From Brugia malayi (taxonomy: Eukaryota; Nematoda; Chromadorea; Rhabditida; Onchocercidae), in assembly GCF_000002995.4 (NCBI RefSeq), contig NW_025062478.1, forward strand, positions 10,908,001-10,972,000: a stretch of DNA of 64,000 nt. Reading direction: 5' to 3'. Both the position numbers and the translations under genes were made by a program. The notes under the pieces are model-generated. The model saw nothing but the letters and a program-made list of their open reading frames with translations, had not been told where the DNA came from and made no database searches. This document shows, piece after piece, positions 36,790 through 47,480 of this stretch. Numbering within the stretch: position 1 is the first letter of the stretch; each line of letters begins with the position of its first letter.

Positions 36790-38859
36790 TCAGTGTCTCG
36801 TGATAGTGTGAAGTCGATGAATGGTCGTCGCTGGTGCTATTGTTGACGTTGGTATCCAGGAATTTGTTTTCCAAATCATTTTGAAATTGAAAATTAGAAG
36901 GACTAATCTGAAAATGAATTATCATCCAAGCAGCAGCAGAAAGTGAATATAAATAATTAAATTTAAAATATTTGAATGCAAGAATTAGAAAATTTTCTTG
37001 ATAAAACTGAAAAAAACGATGAAGGTATTATAGTATATGCAGGTAGAATAATTAATCAGATCTTATTATTCTGATTTATCAATTTTAATTAGAAAAATGA
37101 AAAAGTTGCATACCCATCCGTTGATTGCATCAGTATCCAAATAATTGTACTCGATAAGAATAAAAGCCATTTATTTGTAAATAGAAATGGATGAGTTATT
37201 AATACGGCAACGGATGCTGTGTAGATGAAGCTAACCAAGCAGGACTACAAGTGTCACAGTATTGTACAAAATGTCATTGAAATGTCTCATCACAGCACAG
37301 TTTGAAGAGTTTCCGATCATTGATACCTACTTCATCGTAGTGGGAGAGTAATCGTAATTCAGGAAAATACAGTGTTTGGAGAAATAATAAAAGTTATTAC
37401 ATAGATCAATTTTAATAATTCTAACACTTATTTTAGGTTGGTAAAAATATGTTTCATAGAGAATGCCTGAATTTCTATCCATTACCTGTTTGAAGAATAA
37501 TACTTCTTTTTTGTTGAAAGCACTACCAGTTGACATTGTAACATTTTTTCGCAGTGCCTGAAATTCGGTAAACAATCATTGCTGTATGTCAGACTTTAAG
37601 CTTAATTTGCAGGGAAAAAGATGCATGCATGAAGAAGCGTTTATTTAAGCAATCATTTGTCAAAAGTAAGCTTACTCTGCGATATGCAAGTAATTTGATC
37701 AAAGTAATGGAATCAAGGCATGCCATTATCATTACTATAAATACTGATAATGCAGCATCGGCATTGCTACAAACTTTGCCATAATAGGAATTTCCATAGA
37801 AAAAGCGATAAGATGAATTTTCATTAAATAAAAGCGAACAATCTTCTGTAAACAGTTTCTGTATAAGAATCAGTACAAAACTACAAACATAAAACCAATG
37901 TTAATAATAATTTAAACCATTAATAGATTCTTTTAAAGACAGTGATTCGTTTGAGTGTTCATTGAGATTGAGATAACAAATTCTCTTTCAAGGCATTGTA
38001 AAAGATATCCATCACTCAGTGAAATTGTCAAAGTATTTGCTGCTTAGTAAAGGTGACAAAGCATCTGCTTAAATATGATAAGGGTGGTAATAAAGGTAAA
38101 GGTAAAGGTTGATATAGGTGACAATCTTTTCCTATCATAACAAACTTACTATATAAATGTAGCATACATAAGGAAGTTCCAGTTGTCCATGAGATGATTC
38201 CAACAATTAAACTTCTTGATTCTGACCATAATTGCTTGTATTTTATTGGATATAAAACAGCACATAAACGATTAAGGGCCACAAAGAAATGCATCAAAAG
38301 TGTCCCATAATATGGGCCATTTACTAGAACGCCTACTAGTCGAGCCAAAAATAACTCTGATGACGACAATATTGGAGATTTTCTGAAAAAAGTTTTGTAG
38401 GAATAACAAGTAACTTTGGCATGAATATTCAACAAATTAATGTAACTTACAAAGCTAAGACAATGGTACACCACGTGAAGAGCACAGATATAGATTGCAA
38501 GTTGCATATCAAAAAACTGCTGCATAAAATCCCAAACGCATTACGGAAGTGTGACCTCGTACGTGTTATATACAAAGATAAACCATTGCTGACAAATCCA
38601 AAGAACCACACCTATAATGCTTATTTAATTATAAAATTAAGTAGCTTTATTCATAATCAAGATTACAATCCATATTCTTTGATATCCATTACAATGTGTG
38701 TCTACTAGAACGAAAACACTATGTCAATTAATGAATGATACCTGTTTGTCTTTCTTCATATTATTATTGAAAAATAAATGATTATTTTTATTTGATGACA
38801 CTAACCATGGCAATGCAAATCATTGCTATGCTATCATCAAAATGATTGTATCCTCCCAT
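36790..38859 (-). CDS. Srx-type serpentine chemoreceptor GPCR, copy 1 (intact)
   Basis: Nematode Srx receptors are seven-TM GPCRs, mostly expressed in sensory neurons and presumed to bind environmental chemicals. Seven exons on minus, 38859-38806, 38611-38451, 38382-38150, 37845-37676, 37557-37486, 37244-37114 and 36907-36790, join in phase to 312 residues. The protein starts MGGYNHFDDSIAM. TM1-2 contain FGFVSNGLSLYITRTRS and NAFGILCSSFLICNLQ. TM3 ends with the family motif LMHFFVALNRLCAVLYPIKY (the DRY-like position is NRL). TM4 ends MLHLYS, followed by the extracellular KDCSLLF. The third intracellular loop ends EVLLFFKQ, and TM7 has NKWLLFLSSTIIWILMQSTDG. Exons 3-5 and their introns lie in the 1,024-bp inverted repeat shared with the next locus. 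Because its flanking exons also fit, this copy is the likely source. Confidence 0.85.
37468..38491. repeat. 1,024-bp inverted repeat, left arm
   Basis: Reverse complement of 40991-42014 with no difference that I could find by eye, over both exons and introns of Srx copy 1. Identity stops abruptly at both ends (next bases differ). Confidence 0.88.
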
Positions 38860-40860
38860 TACTGTATTGAATAAGTATACAATGAATTTTGAGAATTAAC
38901 TCAAATTCGATAGACTCATTCAATTTTTTTGCAGTGATCGTAAATATTATGAGCAAGGGACAATAAAATAAACGAAGCTAGCAAATAGATGAAAATGAAT
39001 AAGTGCAAAAGTTCATAATCACCACTTACTTTTATTTTCGAGAACATTTTTCTATGTGCTGAATTTGAAATTGAATTTAAGTAGAACAAGGAAAAATTCC
39101 CACCTATAAGAAATATCCGTATGTTGTAAACAAGGGACCTTTTATGAAGATATGTTTGTGATTCTTCTCAATGCAATGTGTGAAATCAAATTCTTTCGTT
39201 TCAATTTTATTGGAAATTTTGTATATACAAACAATCACAATTTTTATGAATTTGGAAAAGAAAAACAAAAATCACCTGAATTGCTTTTTCATATTTAATT
39301 AGTAATAGTTTACAATCTCTGATTTTTTACTTTTTATTTAGATTAAAAAAATAATTTTAGAAAATTGCAATATTATCGCTACCAACAATTTTTTTCGTAT
39401 TTGAATGGGACGTGGTTAGGATTAGTTCCAATTGAAATTCATTAAAACCTTGAGGATTTAAATTTGAGGATTACAAATTGCTTTCACTATGTATTACTAA
39501 TTTTGAATTGAAAGCTGACCTTAATAAAATTGAAATGCACAGTGTGCCAAAATAACAAATTAATTATCTTTACGATTACGTATTCGCAATCCGTTCTATG
39601 CAGGATCAGTTATCATGTTCAGGCTTAATTTCATATTTCTATCGAGAACAATCGCAATAATTCTGACTGACGCTAACATTGTAAGAATCATTTATTAATT
39701 TTTCAACCGGATCCGGTGAATGTGAATCATATCATTTGTTAATTAGTTCGTTGTATGAATCATTGATTCAAAAGGAAAATATCGTATTTGATTTATTTTC
39801 TCCAAAGTTTGACCTATTGAACTATCTTTATTTCCTTATATATATATATCATTACGTTGGATTTTTTATGAATGTTTTGAATATTCAATGTAATTAACTT
39901 TATAGCTCATTTAGACATTTGAGGGATGTAAATATTGTCATCTGAGTTAAATTCAATGGATTAAAAGTTATTTGCATTTTTATTCATTTGTTGTTTAATG
40001 GAAGGAAAATTTGCAGTGTTCAGCTTACTTCCATTGATTTTCTACTGGTTGAAAATTGCTAAAATGTGATTTCCTTAAAACTGTTGCATCAAATTTATAT
40101 TTTTTGTTCATCGATACATGAAGAAACAAATCTTCACAGTGATGAAAGTTTTGAATATTCTTTTGTCGTTACATGAGCAATCGAGAACTTTTATGAAAGT
40201 ATAGAACAAATAATTAAAATCTGCCAGAAAGTAATTTAAATTCAATAAATTCATTATTTTGTTGAAAACAAAATACTGAATATTTTTGCCACATGTATTC
40301 TGAGAAAAGTGTAAGCGAAACGATATGTAAAAACTGTCAGGTTGATTTCAGTAAACTTAGTAATCATTCCAACATGTCTATTTTGCTTTTTTAATCTTTG
40401 TCAATGCAAATGCAATCCTTTGAAATTTTGCTGTTCAACTATTTCAACTGAATTTACTCTTTGACGATATCAACGCTTGAATCATTTTTTCCTTAGGTTG
40501 AAGAGTGGTATGAAACAAGGAATACTTAGCATATATTGCACACCTTTTGGTGACACTCATTAATGAAAATGTGCTAAATTATTGAAATAGTAATTTAAAT
40601 TTCATTTCATCTATTATTTATACTTCAAAGAATTCATTATCTTGTTTTCATCATCTTTTGGTAACAATTTATTATTAAAAATTAAGAAAATGCTCAATTA
40701 AATATCAGTAATACATAGTTCTAAAATTTCATTTCATCTATTATTTATACTTCAAAGAATTCAAGCTAAGTGCTTCACTTTACGCACTTGTTGGTAAAAC
40801 CTCAAATATTAAGATCTATATGGGTAATACTTTCCCTATTGTTAATTCTTTTTTTTTTTA
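38860..40860. other. Spacer of the inverted repeat
   Basis: About 2 kb between the start of Srx copy 1 (-) and the relic first exon of the Srx pseudogene (+). It is probably a shared divergent upstream region. It holds a short direct repeat (TAAATTTCATTTCATCTATTATTTATACTTCAAAGAATTC-like, near 40595-40640 and 40725-40762) but no gene. Confidence 0.5.
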
Positions 40861-40882
40861 CAGGCACAAATACAGCACCACA

Positions 40883-42165
40883 ACGTCAGAAGCAATAATT
40901 TTGAAGAGAGCATTGCAAAGTTTTTTATTGTACTGGTAGATATTTCACTCAAAAAACTAATTAATTAGTAACTTCGATTTAAATTCTGAAATATCTGTGC
41001 TCTTCACGTGGTGTACCATTGTCTTAGCTTTGTAAGTTACATTAATTTGTTGAATATTCATGCCAAAGTTACTTGTTATTCCTACAAAACTTTTTTCAGA
41101 AAATCTCCAATATTGTCGTCATCAGAGTTATTTTTGGCTCGACTAGTAGGCGTTCTAGTAAATGGCCCATATTATGGGACACTTTTGATGCATTTCTTTG
41201 TGGCCCTTAATCGTTTATGTGCTGTTTTATATCCAATAAAATACAAGCAATTATGGTCAGAATCAAGAAGTTTAATTGTTGGAATCATCTCATGGACAAC
41301 TGGAACATCCTTATGTATGCTACATTTATATAGTAAGTTTGTTATGATAGGAAAAGATTGTCACCTATATCAACCTTTACCTTTACCTTTATTACCACCC
41401 TTATCATATTTAAGCAGATGCTTTGTCACCTTTACTAAGCAGCAAATACTTTGACAATTTCACTGAGTGATGGATATCTTTTACAATGCCTTGAAAGAGA
41501 ATTTGTTATCTCAATCTCAATGAACACTCAAACGAATCACTGTCTTTAAAAGAATCTATTAATGGTTTAAATTATTATTAACATTGGTTTTATGTTTGTA
41601 GTTTTGTACTGATTCTTATACAGAAACTGTTTACAGAAGATTGTTCGCTTTTATTTAATGAAAATTCATCTTATCGCTTTTTCTATGGAAATTCCTATTA
41701 TGGCAAAGTTTGTAGCAATGCCGATGCTGCATTATCAGTATTTATAGTAATGATAATGGCATGCCTTGATTCCATTACTTTGATCAAATTACTTGCATAT
41801 CGCAGAGTAAGCTTACTTTTGACAAATGATTGCTTAAATAAACGCTTCTTCATGCATGCATCTTTTTCCCTGCAAATTAAGCTTAAAGTCTGACATACAG
41901 CAATGATTGTTTACCGAATTTCAGGCACTGCGAAAAAATGTTACAATGTCAACTGGTAGTGCTTTCAACAAAAAAGAAGTATTATTCTTCAAACAGGTAA
42001 TGGATAGAAATTCAAGTTCTATATTTAGTATACATTGAAATCACCTTTATATAGTCATATCTGCTTGGCTTACTTTGCATTTTTTTTTTTTGCAGTATTT
42101 GTTGGTCAGTGATTTATTACTGTTTGCATCATGCACTATAATATGGATCCTGATTCAATAACTTA
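40883..42165 (+). pseudogene. Srx-type GPCR pseudogene, copy 2
   Basis: This locus has the Srx order but is broken. A relic first exon (40883-about 40934: TSEARN-like, NNFEESIAKF) has ACG where paralogues have ATG. Almost all of the TM1-TM2 exon is missing. Exons 3, 4 and 5 (TM3 to the third intracellular loop) are inside the repeat arm and identical to copy 1. After 42014 only the TM7 part of exon 6 is recognisable (LLLFASCTIIWILIQ), followed at once by a stop, and further 3' only faint traces of a last exon (about 42430-42470) remain. The best reading is an old Srx pseudogene whose middle was overwritten from copy 1. Confidence 0.8.
40991..42014. repeat. 1,024-bp inverted repeat, right arm
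   Basis: Pairs with 37468-38491 with the same length and apparently full identity; spacer 2,499 bp. See the left arm. Confidence 0.88.
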
Positions 42166-43255
42166 TTGGATATGTAAAGATTGAAAAATTTTTTCTTCCT
42201 TTGTTTTCTTTAATTCAAAAATTTTATTGTCAAATATTATTGTTCTATTTGTTGATCAATTTGACAGCACATCTTTATACAATGAGGTACGTTTTAATTT
42301 TCCAGTTTTGTATTTTGGCACGAAATCCATAATCACTGAATAGTGTCTAAATTTATATAGATTTAAGTTTTTTAAAATTAATTTTCTATACTGCATTCAC
42401 TTTCATTATTCACTTCAAAATTATCGTTTGCTTTCCATGAATTTTCAACCGGAATATGATTTGGGCGACAAGCATTTATGTAGTAGCAGTGGCAATCTCA
42501 AATCAGTTTCAAAATAAGCAAAAGAAGTGAAATTATAATTTCGTATTATAGGATGTCACACGGTCTGATTCATTAATTTATATAATAATACACAAGCTGG
42601 CACACTAATAATATGTGTTGGTTCGACAAACAAGTCAGCTCGTTAAAGTTTTCTGCAGCTCCTCAAAACTCTCATTTTCCGTATTAGCATTTATTTATCT
42701 GCAACTCTTTATAAGTCTTATTTTCCGAATTGACATCTTAAAAGACACTAAAAAGCACATAATTAATAATTTTTAAAAGTGAAAAAATTTTAAGCTCTTT
42801 ATATGAATCATTCGGTAGAAAAATACAAAGCTTTCAGTTCAAGGATATCAGAAATTAAAGGTTAAATATACAAATTCCGGTAGTAGAAAGATTTAGAGTA
42901 GATCTTGTTGCTGGTGATCATCTCGTAAAAAGATTAGTGATCTGTTTGTTAGCGATTGTTTCGTGGTAACTTGAAATGTTACTCTAGAGAATATTATTCT
43001 GACAAAAAAGAGAAATTGAAAAGTATTCTTTTTCTTATACAAGTAAAGAATTTCCTAAATTATTCTAATTATGCATTGATGTTGTTAATTGTTCATACAA
43101 CAGCGAAGAGACAATCAAAATCCGTTTTCTGCAAGTTTTCGGGACTTAAATCGTTTGCTTGGCCAATATTATGAGAAACAAAGTAAAACATATTGAGAGT
43201 AAGAAAAAAAAATTTTATTAACACAAGAATAAGCTTTTTGAAATCCGCATGGTTC

Positions 43256-43500
43256 TTAGAAATCTGTTAATAGCCATCCAAATTCTGAAAAATTCATAAA
43301 AGTTAGAGTCATGTTGGAGTCATTCTGATTATAATAATACCATGAAATCGGTATTTCCGTTTTTTTGAAGTCTGTGAATTTTTCAGTTTTTATTATACCA
43401 TTATAATCAGTTTTAACACTGATTCTAATTTCATCAAATATAGATTTACCGTCCTTCATACAATATAATAGTAGATGGATTTCAACAGATTCATGTGAAA
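43256..43500 (-). other. Orphan open frame, possible exon relic
   Basis: On minus, the frame reads FSHESVEIHLLLYCMKDGKS and on to SWYYYNQND and FSEFGWLLTDF, then a stop. The composition is more protein-like than chance ORFs nearby. No start, splice partner or family could be assigned, so it may be the last exon of a lost gene or chance. Confidence 0.2.
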
Positions 43501-44586
43501 TTTTCTCTTAGGCATTGGCTTTAATATGTAACAAAATTTATTTACACGATGAAATCAAACTCCAATTTCTTCATTGTCATCCATTCTCAATATTATTTTA
43601 AAGTTATTTCTCAGACATTTTCCATTGCTTTATGCATAAAAAAACTGATGGTGAACACAAAAATGTATCGAATGTTTTACCACTGCATTGTGAGAAAATT
43701 AAATGTTATTTATTTGATATCGTCTTAATAACAAATAACATTTGTAGTATTAAAAATAGACCCATTGCTAATTTGATGTTTGACCTATATTTGACATTAT
43801 ATGTTGTCGTAGTCAGGAGACAATTGCTGCAAAATGATCACAAATAGCACTGATAAAGAAGATTTAATTTAATAAATCAACTAACATGCTAAGTTGTTAG
43901 TTTCATTAAGAAATTCATGCTTTAATTGTCTTCTCGAACAGTTTTTTTTTTGTTCTACAATTGAAGATGACTTTCTTATTTTCTTCTTGAAAATTCACTT
44001 CATTAGCTATTACCTACATCTTTTATGAAGAATTTATTTTTTGCGGAATGTTCACTTTGAAGATTTCTTTTATTGTCTTTTGCATCATATGATTTTAGAC
44101 TTCTTTAAACATATTATCTTATAATTAACATTTCGTTTTAAAAATAGATCTATATAACTTTGTAAGCAAAGTCTTCTTGCACCATTGAACCGAATAAATC
44201 AAATCTTCTCGGCACTTAACCATTTGTACAGAATGAAATTTTATTTGTAAACTGATAAAAAGCATATTGAAATTGGAAACAGCAAAAATTAAGATTTTTA
44301 TACGGACGAAATTTGCTGTAAAACCAATTGTAACCATTTAACAATGCAAGGACGTCAAGCGCTCCAAATCAAAATCTCAAGAAATAAAATTGAGCTTTTC
44401 TTTCATCAGCTCTCTCTTCTCATTGTCAATTATTCCGTTGTTGAAAAGATGTTTTAGATTTTAGAAAACTGAGAAGAGATACTGAATGATTTTGAATATA
44501 AATAGGAAAAGTACTTTCTCAGAAAAATGTATCGAAATGAATTTGCGTCAGTTCTTCCTCTTCAATAATTGAAATTTTTTTATTAT

Positions 44587-44618
44587 TTAAGGGTAGAAAT
44601 TTCCTAGTTACCCTTAAA
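44587..44618. promoter_or_regulatory. Palindromic TTAAGGGTA element, copy 1
   Basis: TTAAGGGTA and TACCCTTAA flank a 14-bp core (GAAATTTCCTAGT-like). The same 32-bp block recurs at 45005-45036 and 52401-52432, upstream of Srx copies 3 and 4, and a decayed form (TAAGGGCAAAAAATTCCC) sits at about 54721, upstream of copy 5. Confidence 0.4.
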
Positions 44619-44933
44619 TTTTATTTAAATGAAATAAAAAACCAAATGAATGTATCAATTCGTCGTTAACTTTTGAACAAAATTTTTAACTAAGAAGAAT
44701 GCAAAGATTTTTTTAAACCATTAACAATAATAACGCGAATGCAACAACATCTGTGATGAAGTTTTATTAACGGAATAAAATTTTAAACGGAAATAGTAAA
44801 TATAATAATTACTTCGTCTTTAACATTCATTAATGTTTGCGGATGGATCCAAATACATTGCATATTTTATGCAATTGTTGCAAGTGCCATAAATACTCAT
44901 CATCATCATTATCACCAGCATTATTAACCTAAT

Positions 44934-45706
44934 TGCGTTGATAGAAGTATGAATATATCTTCAGGAAAACATTTCTTGTTTACAACGTCCCGTGTATTTC
45001 TTATTTAAGGGTAGAAATTTCCTAGTTACCCTTAAATTCAATTTCAAATTTAATATTTGAGAACATGCTTTCATTAATGAAAATAAGTAGTAATAATATA
45101 TCTTTGACTTATCCTTTCCATCAATGTCTTATTCGATAGCACTCGTCGAATCATTGCCCATAATGGAATAGGCTTAACTTGCTTATTGAATTATGCTTAA
45201 TCGTTAAAAGTAATAGTATTTTGGCAGATTTTTTCAATGTCTGAGAATAGTGAGTTTGAAGACGATATTGCAATGGGCTGCATCGCTGCGGTTAGTATTT
45301 CAACAAATATATAATTGATTATTAAATTTGGTTTAAATAAAAATAGAACCATCATTCAGTCCCTTTCTAGCAGCTAACACAAAGAATATAAGTACTTGCA
45401 ACAAATACTGAGGTACTGATATTTGATTCTGTAAAAATCCTAGGATCATAAACGTAAACACTGAATTTTGAATATTACCATCCTCATACAAATTTATAGA
45501 GTTGGTCGGTTTTATTACTTTAACAGAATGCATTATAGATATCGGTCTTCGGACTGATTAGCAATGGCTTGTCCTTTTATTTAACACGTACAAGATCACG
45601 TTTCTATAATGCGTTTGGAATTTTATGCAGTAGCTTTCTAATCTGTAATTTGCAAGCTATAATTGTTCTTCTCACGTGGTGTACCATTGTTCTAAGTCTG
45701 TAAGTT
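44934..45706 (+). repeat. Duplicated 5' block of Srx copy 3
   Basis: Direct repeat of 52320-53130, covering upstream sequence, exon 1, intron 1 and exon 2. It is close to identical apart from scattered substitutions and a longer intron 1 in the downstream copy. Similarity falls sharply in intron 2, just after exon 2. Confidence 0.85.
45005..45036. promoter_or_regulatory. Palindromic TTAAGGGTA element, copy 2
   Basis: Lies about 200 bp upstream of the start codon of Srx copy 3, inside the duplicated 5' block. Confidence 0.4.
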
Positions 45707-47480
45707 TCATTTACATTACGGAAAATCTTCCTCTCATTTTTTTCTCCAAAATTTTCCTTTCATTTTTTGTTTTGTTTAAAAAAAAAAAAAAAACGAAGAA
45801 TCTACTTCAGGAAATCTCCAATACTATCATCACCGGAACTATTTCCTGTACGATTCGTGGGCGTTTTAGCAAATGGAGCGTGGTTTGGATCACTTTTAGT
45901 GCACTTCTTCACTGCTCTTAACAGATTCTGTGCTTTCGTTTATGCTACAAAATATGATCAGTTATGGTCGAAATCCAGGGCTTTCTTTATTGGAATCTGT
46001 TGTTGGGCATTTGGACTACTCTTCTCCACCCAACATCTATATAGTAAATCTATAATAATGAAGCTATTCGATCTGTTTCAATTATAAATCAGATTGTTTA
46101 ATAAAATATATAGAAGTTTGTGAAGACTTAAATGAATTCTTCACTATTAATTGATGACTATGTTGATTACGGTATCAAATATTTCAAAGTATTGTCATTA
46201 TTTTGATCACGAACAAACAAACTGTCCCCAAGCTTAAATCGAATGTTATCTTTCATAGTATCATAAAATGATATCAGGATGTTTACTTATTCTGCTAATT
46301 TAGTTTCTTTTAAAATAGAAAATATTCTTTTCAGAAGAATGCTCATTTGTATTTAATGAAAGTTCGAACTATCGCTTTTCCTTTCAAAGTTCTTTCTATG
46401 GTAAAATATGTTCCTATACTGATACTGTTGCAACTGTAGGAATAGTACTAGGAATGGCATGTATCGATTTCGCTACTTTACTCAAAATAATAGCATATCA
46501 AAGAGTAAGTTCTTTTCTTTTTCTTTTTTTTTTTCCACTTCTGATGAACGATTGTATCAGTGCATAGTGATATTCACAAGGTGGCAATATTTCATGCATT
46601 TAAGATATACAGTAAGACTAGTTTGCAATCTTTTCAAATGCTTTTTTTCTTGAATTCCAGGCAATGCGGAAAAATGTGGCATTGTCAACTAGTGGCGCTA
46701 TTAACGAACGAGAGATATTGTTTTTTAAACAGGTAATAAACAAAAAATCGAAGCATTACAAAAAAAAAGTGAGTTTTAGAAAAAGAGATCAAATGACAAC
46801 GAGAATTTCTTTTGTCTGTAGAAATTCTCGAAAATTAATTCTTTTTTTTTTTTATCTTTTATAGCATGTTTTTTTCTGAAAATTAATTGTCTAAATATTC
46901 ATGAAATTATTTTTATAGTCGTGCATACTTGGCTTGTTGTACATTTCATGCGCTACGACGTTCAATACTGCTTCATACTTATCAACCGACAAATGGTTTC
47001 TGTTTGCTTCTAGTACAATAATATGGATTCTGACACAGTCTCTAGATGGGTAAGCAATGGCAGTTATTTCTTGACCAGTAAACACTGCCATGTCATTTTC
47101 GATAGCAGCTGAAAGTTAGAACTTTTATCAAATTTCTGATGCAATCATCTCACGACTAATTAATTTTATAGCATATGTACAAAATTTTTTTTTTTTAATT
47201 TTCACCATTCTATTTTAAATATTCCCGTAATTCTTCGGATTCTAATTCGTTCATCCATTTTAATACTTTTAATACTCTTTAGACATCTTGTGTGTAACTT
47301 TTTTAAAATTAATTTTATGCATATTGGATCATTATCCATTCATTCAATGATCACCCAAAAGATACTTATCCGGTTTTCAGATTAACCTTTCTGATTTTCA
47401 ATCGCACAATTATTTGCAGTGCATCGACAACATTACCAGTTATACATATGAACTGGATTCAAACTAATGCAAGACAGTGA
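45237..47480 (+). CDS. Srx-type serpentine chemoreceptor GPCR, copy 3 (intact)
   Basis: Seven exons, 45237-45290, 45539-45699, 45811-46043, 46335-46504, 46661-46732, 46919-47049 and 47381-47480, join in phase to 306 residues. Exon sizes (54, 161, 233, 170, 72, 131 bp) and phases match the other copies exactly. The N-terminus is MSENSEFEDDIAMGCIAA. TM1 is FGLISNGLSFYLTRTRSRF, the TM3 end is VHFFTALNRFCAFVYATKY, exon 5 ends REILFFKQ, and TM7 is DKWFLFASSTIIWILTQSLDG. The short C-terminal tail ends NWIQTNARQ. The 5' half is nearly identical to copy 4, while exons 3-7 are clearly diverged. Confidence 0.86.

Larger units (their letters stand above)
42166..44933. other. Intergenic region between Srx copies 2 and 3
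   Basis: Mostly AT-rich sequence without recognisable genes. It contains one TTAAGGGTA...TACCCTTAA element (44587-44618). A minus-strand open frame (see 43256-43500) is the only stretch with protein-like composition. Confidence 0.45.

Noticed and set aside
38421..38708. 95-codon plus ORF over Srx copy 1
   Set aside because: Antisense shadow of the TM1-TM2 exon of the minus-strand receptor.
42956..43174. 72-codon plus ORF between Srx copies 2 and 3
   Set aside because: No ATG at its start (TTG), no similarity to Srx exons, and no splice partner.
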